In this document: in pieces, positions 36,022 to 47,861 of the stretch | Numbering within the stretch: the first letter of the stretch is position 1 | How the letters are laid out: every line of letters starts with the position of its first letter | DNA from: Ophiura sarsii | Lineage: Eukaryota; Echinodermata; Ophiuroidea; Amphilepidida; Ophiuridae | Direction of reading: 5' to 3' | DNA length: 64,000 nucleotides | Assembly: GCA_035610835.1 (NCBI GenBank) | Contig: CM069448.1 | Location: 26,065,905-26,129,904 of the forward strand | Notes under the pieces: generated by a model | Database searches by the model: none | The model's input: the letters and a program-made list of their open reading frames with translations, nothing else | Told to the model about the DNA's origin: nothing | Translations under genes and position numbers: made by a program

Positions 36022-36907
36022 CAGATAAAGTACTCAACAAAAGAAAGTCATACATATTTGTTTATGTCCTATAGAGTGTCCTAGCAGGCTAAACAGACAT
36101 TTAGATGAATCTTTACGGAACAATTTGGTACCAAACATGCCACAAAACAACAAAAATAAACCATTATTAACACCATTTAACAAATATCCGTGACGTTTCA
36201 AAATTCGCATTTTCAACGGAGACAATGCTGTGTGTGACACTTGAACACACAGTGAAACTGCGTTGGTTCGTGCCTGAGCGAGCGGACTATTTAATATTGA
36301 ACAGCTAACATGTGGTCTTGTCTCCCCGCGTAGTTGATTGAAAATGTGAAATTGGAAACGTCACGGATTTTCATTAAATGGTGCTAATCATGCCTTATCT
36401 TTGTTGCTTGGTGGAATGTTTGGTACCAGATCGTACCTAAAAGATCCATCTAAATGTCTATCTAGCCTGCTTGGTCAACATATAATCGGAAGTTACTCTA
36501 TGGGACAGTGGCGTAGCCAGGTTATTGATATTGGGGGACGAGAAATAAAAATGAACCGACAAAGTTGTTTTGAGTCAAGGACTGCGCGCGTAGCGCGCGA
36601 AATGTTTGGAATTTACACCTTTTTTGGCACGATTGAGGTACATTTTGGCTCTAAACAAGCTTATACCAACGAATATTGCATTCAGGTAATTGTTATGCGC
36701 GCGTAGCGCGCGAAATTTTTTCATATGTGTACTTTTGACCATCATAATTCCATGGTTCCTCTGGTCAAATGAACCGACAGTGCCAATCTCAACCGACACG
36801 ATGTCAATATTGGGGGGGGGGGGGGCGATCGCCCCCCTCGCCCCCCCTCTGGCTACGCCACTGCTATGGGACATAAACAAAGTGTATGACTTTCTTTTGT
36901 TGAGCAC
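36022..36907. repeat. Foldback element split by a hAT-type MITE
   Basis: The left arm 36022-36215 (AAAGTACTCAACAAAAGAAA, CATTTAGATGAATCTTTACG, TTGGTACCAAACATGCCA) is the reverse complement of the right arm, which runs 36409-36505 and resumes at 36864-36907 after the MITE 36506-36863. The spacer is about 190 bp. This long palindrome explains the open frames that appear in mirror image on both strands. Confidence 0.65.
36506..36863 (+). mobile_element. Complete hAT-type MITE, 358 bp, with 8 bp target duplication
   Basis: Perfect 15 bp terminal inverted repeats, CAGTGGCGTAGCCAG and CTGGCTACGCCACTG. The target duplication CTATGGGA is exact at 36498-36505 and 36864-36871. An 8 bp duplication and CAGTG ends are the hAT signature. 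The interior has two GCGCGCGTAGCGCGCG palindromes (near 36586 and 36697) and a G14/C-rich hairpin near the right end. Non-autonomous. Confidence 0.9.
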
Positions 36908-37122
36908 TTTATAAAACAAACAATGATATAATTGCAAGTACATCTGGTCAAATGAACCGACAGTGCCAATCTCAACCGACACGATGTCAATATTGGGGGG
37001 GGGGGGGGTCGCCCCCCTCGCCCCCCCTCTGGCTACGCCACTGCTATGGGACATAAACAAAGTGTATGACTTTCTTTTGTTGAGCACTTTATAAAACAAA
37101 CAATGATATAATTGCAAGTACA
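36752..37122 (+). repeat. Two tandem copies of the MITE end plus flank
   Basis: CTGGTCAAATGAACCGACAG to ATAATTGCAAGTACAT occurs twice (36752-36941 and 36942-37122). The repeated piece holds the right third of the MITE and its flank. The 182-codon minus-strand open frame at 36575-37123 is a translation of this duplication, with its GGGARG-like and PPPPN repeats, and is not a gene. The same doubled structure is present, then cut, at 25424-25710. Confidence 0.8.
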
Positions 37123-37283
37123 TTGCATGTCTACTTCGAATATTCGGCCAACTTATATATATGCAAGTATTTATTGGTCAAGAAATCGTTTATGAAGTCT
37201 TAAAGATACGGAAACCTGTAAACAATTTACCTCACTGACTCGAAACATGACTGAATTTAAGGAAATGTAAACCAATTAATTAA

Positions 37284-37289
37284 TTTATT
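37284..37289 (-). terminator. Poly(A) signal AATAAA, UBAN gene copy 3
   Basis: Minus-strand AATAAA about 75 nt behind the stop codon at 37363, in the same position as for copies 1 and 4. Confidence 0.65.
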
Positions 37290-37362
37290 GTTGATACAAC
37301 CTGTGACGATATGTTCACCTTTTCTTTCCAAGAATGCGATGATTTTTTCCCATAGCCTGAAG

Positions 37363-40300
37363 TCACTTCAAACAAGTGTTGATATGATCCAGTAAATCCG
37401 CATGCATATTGATTCCAAAAGGCGCCAAGCATCCGGGACATTCCAGAGTCTCTTCTTCGTTATTGGTGCCGTCTGAGTCACCATCAATTTGGTCGTGTGA
37501 AACATCCGGGTCACAACCAACATCCGGGATACCGTCTACTTCTACATCCGTGGGAAGAGCTATCAGGTCATTATCAAGGCGTAACGGGTGACGATAAGCC
37601 TTACGTGACGAAGATGAAACCTGTAGAATAGGAATTACAGGGTGTCTCAAAAAAAACCGTGCATGTGTTTACCCAACTTATTGACCATGAACTTCTGGAA
37701 TTTGGTGTAACAATTGTATACATATTGATGGACCAAACACTTAGCTTTCATATGCCGTTTATTTCATCTAATTTGGTTTTGTCAATCCTGAGATATGATC
37801 AATTAACTAAAGCTACCTAAAATCGAAGTTGTGCCACTTTTACGGAAAGAATGCTTAAGATAAGCATTAAAACCCTCGTCCTCTTAAGGGAGGGTGGTCG
37901 CCGATTGTGCTAGAACGCAAAAAACAGTGACCTAGGGCGTCTAGGTGATCGCTTTTACATTCCCTGCGCTCATTTTGACGAAAAGAAATTGAGGCTGCCA
38001 CCTTACCCGGGGGTAGGGTAAGCCGTCAAAGTTCGATTGTAGGGGGGTGGTTGCCACCTTACTTTTTTTTTTAAATCGCCATTTTGAAAAATATTTTTAT
38101 TGTATGTTCCTGAAATATTTTAGCATAGGCCTATGTTAGAAACACCATTTCCATCACTTATAAGCAAAAAATCGGGTGAAATTCCGATATTTAGAACTTT
38201 TTTGGCGAAGATTTCTATGATATTTCACTGTCCAGCGAATACGGCGGGATTTTGAGGTCGGCCATGTTTGGTGACGTCATTGTGACGTCATGCGTGGGAT
38301 GTTTGTACTTGTTTTAGTATGTATGGATAGAGGGAACCTCTAGCTATAACATGGTACCCAAATAAGCATACTCTGCATTTCGGATTGGATTTTTTTAGGG
38401 GGTGGTAACCCCGGTGGTAACAACCCCTCTCTCCGGAGTAACCCTTCCTATTCATTGCAAACTGTAAAGTGGCACAACTTCGATTTTAGGTAGCTTTAGT
38501 TAATTGGTCATATCTCAAAATTGACAAATCCAAATCAGATGAAATAAACGGAATATGAAAGCTAACCGTTATGGCTATCACTATGTATACAATTGTTACA
38601 CCAAATTCTATAAGTTCACGGTCAATAAGCTGGGTAAACACATGCACGGTTTTTTTTGAGACACCCTGTATGTGACATATTTTGATGAAATGGAATAAAG
38701 GTTAATTTTAGGTCAAGTGCAAGGGGTAGAAAATGTAACGCGAAGTATAAATTCGCTTATGTAATTAATGAAAGGGAGGGAAGAGAGGGAGAGAGGGAGG
38801 GAATAAATAAGGTTTTTCATTTGCGGTTTATTTAAATTTGAGATTATTCTTGTTATGTTATGAATTTTAACACGTAATTACATCAATTGGATTAGACCAA
38901 AAAAAAACACCACTAGGCAAATTCTTTTCTTTTGGCATACACATCACGTGATTACAGTTACGCACAACTGGCGTCCTGAAAGTTAAACCATTTATGGTAT
39001 TGTCAGTTATGCTTTCAGCTCATGTTTTTAATAAAGGAAATTGGTATCAAAATGAATCTGCGAGTTTTCTCTATCCAAATATATTTTCTGTTATAATGTA
39101 TAGGCATACTGCGAATTACCGGGGATTGAAGGTTAAACAAGTTATCGACGTTTTTGGGACGCAGTGTACTTACCTTGCGTTGACGGTTTGCTGGATAACA
39201 ACATCCTTCATCATAAATGTTCACAGGTAGTGGTCTAGACGGTGCCGGTTTAAATGGTGGTGGAGTGTGGGCTTGTTCTTGAAGATTCTCGACCTGTTCT
39301 TGATACACGTACATCTTTAAGAAAATAACAGTTGGCATATATTATGATATCCGCTGTATTAACAAAACTAATAATAATTAATAGGAATACATTTCTTTTT
39401 CACGACCAGCATAAGTTCAAAATGGCGTCCTTCGCGTATTATGGGTTACCCAGCATCTGATGATACAAGGGCCAGGGCAAAGACCTCAATTGCTGAAACA
39501 GAATCTGTGAAACAGTCTGGAATGAAATGAACCAGACTTTGAATAAGTCTACGGAGGATAAAGCATGTCTAGTCTAGTGTGTATGTTGTATATTTACTGG
39601 TGGTTCAAACGATCTTCACTGCCATAATACGGCCAGAATGGCATCCCACGCAATATGGGTATTTCAATTTAAAAAATATTCATCTCAATATCTAAGGGGG
39701 CACAGACCAACATAGGTGATGCAGAAAGGAACAGCTGTCATTCTTTGGCAATTTGTCAGTATCAGGGTTGAATGCTATTAGTTGGATGTCAAAAAAATGA
39801 AACAAAATAAATAAATACGAAAGAATCCTATAATCGTAGTAACTTACCTGCTCGTTATTCTGCAACGCCTGTTGTTCCGCTCGTGCCAAACGTTCTCGTA
39901 ATTTCTCGTTTTCAGCATGACTTATTTCCCTATCCTTTCTCTCCTGTTTGAAGTCTTCGATGCAAATGTTGATCTGCTCTCGTAACAAGGTCGACTGTTC
40001 ATCATCTTCTTTCTTCCGTGATGCTCTCCCTATTTCTAAATATAATATTTTCTCTTTCAACTTCTGAATCTGCTGCATTAGAGCAGCTATCTTATCATCC
40101 TGATTTCCTACTAGATTGTCTCGCAGACCATGGTTACCTTCGTGGGATTTCTTCTCAGCACTGACAGCACGTTGCTCCTGTAATTGACGTCGTAGACTTG
40201 CAACACTTTGTTGTAAATCGGTGTTGGCTCTAGTCAGTTTAAGAACATGCTCTTCTCTCTGGGTGTCGTAACGCTGCCAATGAGTGTTCATCTTTGTCAC

Positions 40301-41443
40301 TTCTTTAAGTTGTGAAGTCAATGTATCGTTACCTATTTGTAGTATTGCTAACTGTTCGGTGAGTGTTCGACATTGCTGCTCTCCTGGTTGGGTTCCAGGT
40401 GACGGTCGTGAAGATGATACATTCTGTAACAGGGCAAAACGGTATAATTGGTAAATACGCAATATCTGTCCTGTCATTACTCATACTTGACCTACAGTCC
40501 TGATTTTTTTTAAAATTACCGGGTAATAACTACGCTCATAACTCTAAAACGTTCCAACTTAAAAATATGAAATAACAACATTTTGATTTCTCCTCTTCAA
40601 TTTGATACATTGTTCACGAAGACCGGTTGACAATTGAGAACGCTATACCGAAAAGAATGAGACGAAGTGCAACTTTCATCTTGCACTTGGGTTTTGAACA
40701 CGCGTGATAGTGTTCATGTGTTATGGGTATGGGCTGTATCGATCTATTGACGCATCCCCAATCTTCATCTTACTATATCGACCGTTTAATGATCGCTACT
40801 AGTTAATCAATAATCTGCTTGTTATACTGAGGCTGTGACGTAGAGGGACCAAATGCTACAAGATAAAAACTTAATTTGGTATTGGTTTTGGACACATAGC
40901 TCCAGGACATAGCTCTGTTAAATGTTCACGGGTACTATCTCAAATTAAAGAGAAGAAATTTCCGTACAAATGTATGGCTCGATATTTTTACGTATATATA
41001 AGCTACAGTTTTGAAGCGTATTTATTACCTGGTATTAAAGTAACTTATTTGAGAACTGTATAACACAGTGTAGTATTCCATAAAACCTGACGCATAGATG
41101 TGACATGCTCTCATGATGTGACATGCTCTCATGTCGATACATACTATTGACCAGAGACCAAACAATCACCTATAGAACGTCACTTATTAGTGGAAATCAA
41201 ATGTCTCTACGGATATTAACCACCAATTGTGAATTCTACCGTTGTATGTACTGAATGTCAGCAATCATTGAATGAAATTTGAGTCCCAATTGTGGTTAAT
41301 TGGAGAGAGTGACAAACTATTTCGCTACTTATGGATTGCAAAGGTAAGTATAGAGAACATTTTACCAACGCAGTTTAATTTCACAAATGACTTTTATACT
41401 CCATTCTTACCGCGTCAGTTTCGTGGCAATTTGTGTGGCTCAT
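37363..41443 (-). CDS. UBAN/TNIP-like gene, array copy 3 (MITE at a splice site)
   Basis: Minus-strand exons: 41443-41411 (33 nt, starts MSHTNCHE), 40423-39848 (576 nt), 39314-39174 (141 nt), 37620-37363 (258 nt with stop), all phase 0, about 335 residues. The exon 2 translation equals copies 1 and 2, and the four or so base differences I noticed there are silent. Exon 3 has Val for Met and Asn for Asp (VNIYDEG, YPANRQRK). Exon 4 has His for Gln in DVSHDQ; the zinc ligands Cys-Cys-His-Cys are intact. The last intron carries a 1031 bp mariner-type MITE whose edge lies only 17 nt upstream of exon 4. The TTCCTATTCTACAG tract is kept, but the original branch-point region is displaced, so splicing may be altered. 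Role as for the other copies: predicted ubiquitin-chain-binding regulator. Confidence 0.8.
37638..38668. mobile_element. 1031 bp mariner-type MITE with about 205 bp inverted repeats
   Basis: The ends CAGGGTGTCTCAAAAAAAAC and their exact mirror sit between TA dinucleotides (37636-37637 and 38669-38670). Copy 2 at 26040-26046 preserves the empty site GGAATTATGTGAC, proving a TA target duplication. The inverted repeats extend about 205 bp (to near 37846 and from near 38462) with several percent mismatch. TA target and CAGGGTGTC ends fit Tc1/mariner. The interior has no transposase frame. Confidence 0.9.
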
Positions 41444-41609
41444 CGTTATATTCCAATTCGACTTGTAATTCCAAGTTTAAGTGGAGATTCCCGTTACTCG
41501 GAAATATTATGGAGTGGTAATGCATGCTTCCCCTATATATTCAACTTCACGCTTGTGTTTGTGTTATGATTTCTATGGTAATTTCCGGTTCACCGCTCTC
41601 ATGACGTCA
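41444..41609 (-). promoter_or_regulatory. Promoter of copy 3: CRE, TATA box, kappa-B-like site
   Basis: CRE TGACGTCA at 41609-41602, TATATA at 41540-41534, GGGAATCTCC at 41492-41483, ATG at 41443. The sequence is nearly identical to the copy 2 promoter. Confidence 0.55.
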
Positions 41610-42122
41610 CAGAAAGTTAGATTCCGGTAGTTAACATGGTTAAACATGGTGACCTGGTAATAGTTAACGCAAAACGAAAACGATTGTTAATGTACACTAG
41701 CAACCAAAATTATTAGGCCCCAATCGCAACCTTTGCCCCACGTTTCCCCAGTCAGCTCAAGTACCACCCCATTTTGTCTCCCAAACAATCGAAAATGTAG
41801 AATTGTAATGTCAAAATGAATCTAATTTCAGGCAATTTTTACAATAAAAGCCAAACAATTTTGCGCGCAAAATCCCAACAAATGTTGGTCTTGCCTCCCC
41901 CATGAATAGGTGCAGAGAATTTTGATGGTTTCCATCTAAAATGATTTATGAAAGTTAAGGTAACAAAATGAAACTAAATTTCCATCCCAAATATCTTTTT
42001 TTAAGATGAATAAAGAGATCAAGTGTCATATTTAAGGCAAAATGTCAGCATTCTGAAGCAGTACTTTTGGCATTTTCTTATAATTATTTCTACTAACTAA
42101 AAAACAAATATTCCTACATATA

Positions 42123-42810
42123 CAGGCTGTAACAAAAAAAGTTATACAGTTTTGAAAAAAATATTAAAAATATCTCCCGTAACATTTCTGTTTCGAGTTT
42201 TAATGGCGTGCAAGCGGAATTTTCTTAGCTTTCGAATAAGCTTTGTTTTATGACAATCAATGGTCGGTAAGCAGAGATATGACCAATTGTCTAAAGTAGT
42301 CATGAAATCACCTGGGCCACTTTGGTTTAATCAATGGTAAAACCATTGGGATGAATATGAATAGAATCGAACCAGGAAACATAGCAGTAGAGCGCTCTTG
42401 TTAGACAACAATGGTTCGTTTCAAGTGGTTAAAAGTATTACAAAGAAGGTTAGGTCTAAAATACAAATATTATTTATTTATTTTATGAATTTATTTATTC
42501 AAATGATATAAAACTCTTGAAAAAGAATCATATTGTTCTCTTTAATGTTCCTTGCATGATACCCTAACCATTACATTTATACAAGCAAGATTGTATGATA
42601 TTATTGTGAAAGTGGCCCAACCCGATTTCTAGACGACTTAGTAGATTGGTCATAAATTTTAAACGCAAGTAGTTAAAAAGACCAAATAAAATGATTCTGG
42701 TAGCCAAAACGGAACTTAACACAGAGTGTAAGAGATTTTGACATTGCATGATTTTAACATTGAATTAAAAATAAAATTGCGATTGTATAACTTTTTTTTG
42801 TTACAGTCTG
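42123..42810. mobile_element. 688 bp mariner-type MITE
   Basis: The ends are CAGGCTGTAACAAAAAAAGT and, reversed, CAGACTGTAACAAAAAAAAG, with about 28 bp of inverted repeat. TA flanks both sides (42121-42122 and 42811-42812). Unit 2 retains the empty site CCTACATATAGGTAGCAC near 29475. A short minus-strand open frame at 42564-42749 has no transposase motif. Confidence 0.9.
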
Positions 42811-45800
42811 TAGGTAGCACCATTAGGTAATTGGAGTCAAATCCAAGCCAAAAGTGTGCACATTCAAATTATAACTTACAACATCCACACCCTGTGGGAG
42901 GGGTCCAGGAGCCCGCCTTTAGGGCCCTTGGTGGTGTGGAAGATCCTGGGGTTTTAGGCTTTTTAGGGAAACATTTCAGCATTCTGAAGCAGTAATTCTG
43001 GCATTTTATCACATTCTTGCTAACTAAAAGGATTCCTACATATAAAAGGTATGACTATAAGGCCATTTTTTGTGTTGCCCTCAGCGCGACCGACCCACAA
43101 ATCTCGGAAACTAGGGTCGGACTTTTTTTATTTGAAGATTTACATTTTTGACCGTTTACTCTTTCTTGCATGTAATAAATAAGTTTGCTTGAATAAATCG
43201 TTTTTAAACTTCCGTACTGGTCCGAGTATAGTCCCACTGTTTTTTAATTGAAATCAAATTTGAATTAGTGGATAGAATTTATGAACCGTCGGGTGGCTCC
43301 GGCAAAAAAAACGAAAGAAGAAAAAAAGAGAGACACGTGTTGCGAACTGGAACGAAAAATTTGAGATTTTCTGGTTGAAGACTTTCTTTACATGAATTTA
43401 TATTTCAAATATGAACAAGAGTTGGTTTAATTTATTTGTTATGGGGAAATAATTAAAGGACAATCTTTTCAGCTGCACATGGAGGATGCCATCATGGAAA
43501 CTGCCTTTGACTTTTGACCTTTGACGATATCAAAATAATTCATAATTTCTAATATTTTCATCTTAAACTTCTTTATATCAATTATGGTGGTTAATACTGT
43601 TGGAAGCCTTTGTTTTTAAATGTCCTAATGATGTTGATAATGCTTTGGATTCAATTCTACAAAAAAGTTCACTTCCTGTTTAGTTTTATTTGCAATGTTT
43701 ACCTTTTTTCAAAATGGAGGCTAAACTTTCCCACAGTATCATCAGATGGGAGCAATCGGATATTAAAAATAGTTCGAGAATGAATGCAAAGCTGTATCTG
43801 ATTATCCAAAAAGTTAGGTAGATAGTTGTATCAAACAAATAAGCATCGAAGTATGTTTACCAGTACTTAAAAAAAAGAAAATGTGTTGAAAAATCATGGG
43901 TTTGGCATATTTTGGGGTGGCAAATAGGTAACAGGAGTAAAATCGAAACACAAAGTGTGCACATTCAAATTCTAACTTAAATATCATCCAAACCAAGAAT
44001 ATGATTGTATGCTCAAATCCACATTATGTTACCTCAATTTTTTTGTTATATTGCCTTCTTTTCTCCGTACTCCTTACCAGTGATTGGGGAATTCGAAGCA
44101 ACACTATTAAGGGTGGGTCAAGGCTCATTATTATGTTGAATCCTGTAATTCAAATGGTCCAGAAAAACGTTCCTGAAGCCATATTGTTAAGCGTGAACAA
44201 CGAAACATTGAAACAAACTCGCGCAAAGCGAGCACAAATTGGCGTTTTTAACACTAACATTACTAAGAATGTCAAGTATGACGTTTTTATTGTTATATAC
44301 TGGAAATTTGTTTAGGGGGACGCCCCCCCCCCCCCCCCCCACATGAAGATTATGGGGGACGTGACTCATAATCCCCACCCATTTGCGCCGCCTATGCTCC
44401 TTACCCTTCCTCCTCCTTCTTTTCATATTTTACTCTTTTGTCAATGTGAGGAGGTGGGGGGGGGGGGGGGGGAGGGGGCATTACCTAAATGAGATAAATA
44501 TGGGCTTTATAGGACACCTATTTTGATGGGGGGGGAAATTTGATCGGGTTACACACCTTTGAGGAACAAAATTGTTATCAGTCATATTTACAGCATGTCT
44601 GTTGCTCATTGGTCGACGAGCAGTACAGGAATTTATTAGGAATTCAATGTTGAGCAACATTATTAGAGTCTCCGTAGTGAGGTAGTAATTACAATATTTA
44701 TTTTAGTTATTAATATACAAATGACACAAATAAATTAATAAATATGTAATTTCGCACGATGTAATTAAATATAAAATGTATTAATATACAAATGACACAA
44801 ATAAATAAGTAAATAAATAATTAATATTACATGATATAATGACGTATAAAATTCGTAAAAACACGGATGAATAAATAAATAGCTAAATGAAGCTAAATGA
44901 ATAGCTAAATGAATAAATACATATATATTATGTACATGACGTATAAACAACTGCCCTGCCAACTGTCAGACATCAAATAAGCAATTTTATAATTCTTTTT
45001 GAATTTCTCTTTTATTTTATTAAAAACTCACCCCCCTTGAATATTTCTCGCCAATTTGGAATTTATTAAACTATATAGACGATCTTTCAAGTTAACTGTA
45101 TTCGGCTAATCTGTCGCGAAGCTACTGCCATTTTATTATTATAATACCTGATTGTGTTTACAAATAAGGTTGTTACAAAATGGGCCAGTTATTAGGATTT
45201 CAAAATGTATGAACATGATTGCAGTGATCAGTGTAAAAGATTAATCTTAAGAGCCACTGATTCATACATGATTTTCAGTTGCACCCTGTATTACGAAAAT
45301 GTGATACCTCTTTTTTAAAGTATAACTAACTTTGTATTGCACAATTTAGTATGAATAAATAAATCCAAGACATCCATGTTCTTGGTTAAATAACGGAAAA
45401 TTGAATATGTCTCTATACGGTGGGCACCAACCAAATGTCATTGTTTCAGTGTAGAATACACCAGCAACTGACCATAATTTGAGTACCTGAAAACGTTAAG
45501 CGTGAGTTGATCTTATGTAACTTGGAATATACGAGAAAGTGTCCAAACCAGACGCATCGTATCAAAGTTTAAACCGATACAGCTATATATCATTTTAGTA
45601 GGTTTCACAGTAACAAGTGTTTTTAATCATAAATTTATATAGTTGAGCATGAATAGTGTGAAAATTAGATTTTGTTTCTGTTTTTTTTTTCTGTTTAAAA
45701 ACCTCGACACTTCCATTACGTCTGAATCATATTTCACTCTTGTATCATGTGTATGGAATGTATCTGTATCGAAGTAAATTGTAACACATTGCATGCGGCA

Positions 45801-46212
45801 GGCGTTTGCAGACGACATTCCAAATGTTCACAAAATGTTTCAAAAATGTCAAAATTATTGCAATTGACGTTACCATATTTGGAGTCACCATGAGGAATGC
45901 ATTAAAAGAAGTACAGACATGCCTAGTATTGGTACAGTGATCCTTGAGATATACCATGAACGTTTGGAAAAGTGTCTGACATATCTGTTTTGAGTATGGT
46001 AAAAATAATAGCCGCGAGGAAAGTGTTAAGAATGTTCACAGTTCCAGCAAACTACGAATACTACAAATATACTACAAGCAATCATTGTACACTTCTTGCA
46101 ATTAATCATATTGCAAGCACACACCGACATGGCAAACATACTGCAATACTATCAACTTGAGTGCTGAAAACTTTTGACGCGTGATTGATAGGACTGCTAG
46201 CTATAAAATAGT

Positions 46213-46563
46213 CACTGGCGTAACCAGAGGGGGCGAGGGGACGCCGCCCCCCCACCCCAATATTGACTGTCGTGTCGGTTGATACTGGCACTGTCGGTTC
46301 ATTTGACAAGAGGAATCATGGAATTATGATGGTCAAAAGTACAAACACGAATTTTGTTCGTGCGCTACGCGCGCATGTGTCCCAAAAATGAATTATTTGT
46401 TGGTAAAAGCTTGTTTAAAGTAGAAATGTATCTTAATCATAGCCCCCCAAAAAATGAAAAGTCGAAAATGTTCGCGCGCTCCGCGCGCATTACTTTCGTC
46501 GCTAAATCTTGTCGGTTCACATTTATGCCTTGCCCCCATATGAAAACATTAGTTACGCCACTG
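46213..46563 (+). mobile_element. hAT-type MITE, unit 3 (reverse orientation)
   Basis: CACTGGCGTAACCAG to GTTACGCCACTG, nearly identical to 34777-35126 and at the orthologous place before the 11 bp minisatellite. Confidence 0.75.
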
Positions 46564-46571
46564 CTGCTACT

Positions 46572-46860
46572 CAACTGCAAGCATACAGCAAGCATACTTT
46601 AAGTTTACAGCAAACATACGTCAAGTGTATTGCAAGCAACTACACACTGCAAGCATACTGCGAGTATACTGCGAGTATATTGCGAGTATTGCGAGTAATA
46701 CTGTAAGCACATTGCAAGTAAACTGCAAGCACATTGCAAGTATACTGCAAGGACACCAGAAACATAATGTGAGAATACTGCAAACACACTGCAAGCATAT
46801 TGCAAGTATTTGTAATGCAAGCACACTGCATGCACACTGCGAGTATCCTGCAAGTTGTTG
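46572..46860 (+). repeat. 11 bp minisatellite, unit 3
   Basis: About 26 units of the CTGCAAGCATA family, in the same relation to the MITE as in units 1 and 2. The short minus-strand open frames here are repeat translations. Confidence 0.85.
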
Positions 46861-47861
46861 TTAACGTACTTAGCACACTGCATGTACTCATGACGGGATG
46901 GACAAATGTTTTTTTTTTTAAAGGCTAAGTGTGTTTCGGATCAAGGTCGCTCAACATAAAAAGCCGGTGCAGCCTTTCGCCCTGTCATGAAATAACTTGT
47001 CAACATTCATGAATAAAACGCAACTCTCGATCCCAGACGCGTTAAATCGGTGAATCGATGTCAAAAGATGTGCTATTGTCAATCGCGCTCTTGGGTTCGA
47101 GTTTAGGTTTAATAAAAAAAAAAATGGGTGAAATAAGTGTCTATAAACTTCACAAATAACGCTATACATCTATTGCATCGGTGAATGTGTGTATTAAACT
47201 AATATGTTTTAACTTTCACCGTTGCTTTTTTTAGCAAACTAATTTGATGTTTCCCGTTAGCTACATGTAGTATTATATAATGTAGTTGCCACAATAGACT
47301 ATCAATGCCCATTCTGTTTACCGGGCTTTTCAAACGTGCTAGTCATATAGTTGTTTGACAAACAGACGTAGTATCAGCTCCACACAATATATCAATAGAG
47401 ATAATCATCCCCTCTTTTGACGATCTATGATGTTCTACAGATAAAGTACTCACCAAAAGAAAGTCATACATATTTGTTTATGCCCTATAGAGTGTCCTAG
47501 CAGGCTAAACAGACATTTAGATGAATCTTTATGGAACAATTTGGTACCAAACATGCCACAAAACAACAAAAATAAACCATTATTAACACCATTTAACAAA
47601 TATATCCGTGACGTTTCAAAATTCGCATTTTCAACGGAGACAATGCTGTGTGTGACACTTGATCACACAGTGAAAACTGCGTTGGTTTGTGTCTGAGCGA
47701 GCGGACTATTTAATAATGAACAGCTAACATGTGGTCTTGTCTCCCCGCCGCGTAGTTGATTGAAAATGTGAAATTGGAAACGTCACGGATTTTCATTAAA
47801 TGGTGCTAATCATGCCTTATCTTTGTTGCTTGGTGGAATGTTTGGTACCAGATTGTACCTA

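Larger units (their letters stand above)
25711..37300. repeat. Tandem array unit 2 (about 11.6 kb)
   Basis: Holds UBAN gene copy 2, spacers equivalent to unit 1, an internal 1.9 kb tandem duplication (31224-33130 and 33131-35045), three hAT-type MITE copies (one cut short), an 11 bp minisatellite and the foldback complex 35500-37120. The spacers differ from unit 3 by scattered substitutions and small indels only. Confidence 0.85.

Noticed and set aside
36575..37123. 182-codon minus-strand open frame with repeated YLQLYHCLFYKVLNKRK and PPPPNIDIVS segments
   Set aside because: Produced by the tandem duplication of a MITE end and its flank; the repeats are DNA-level copies.
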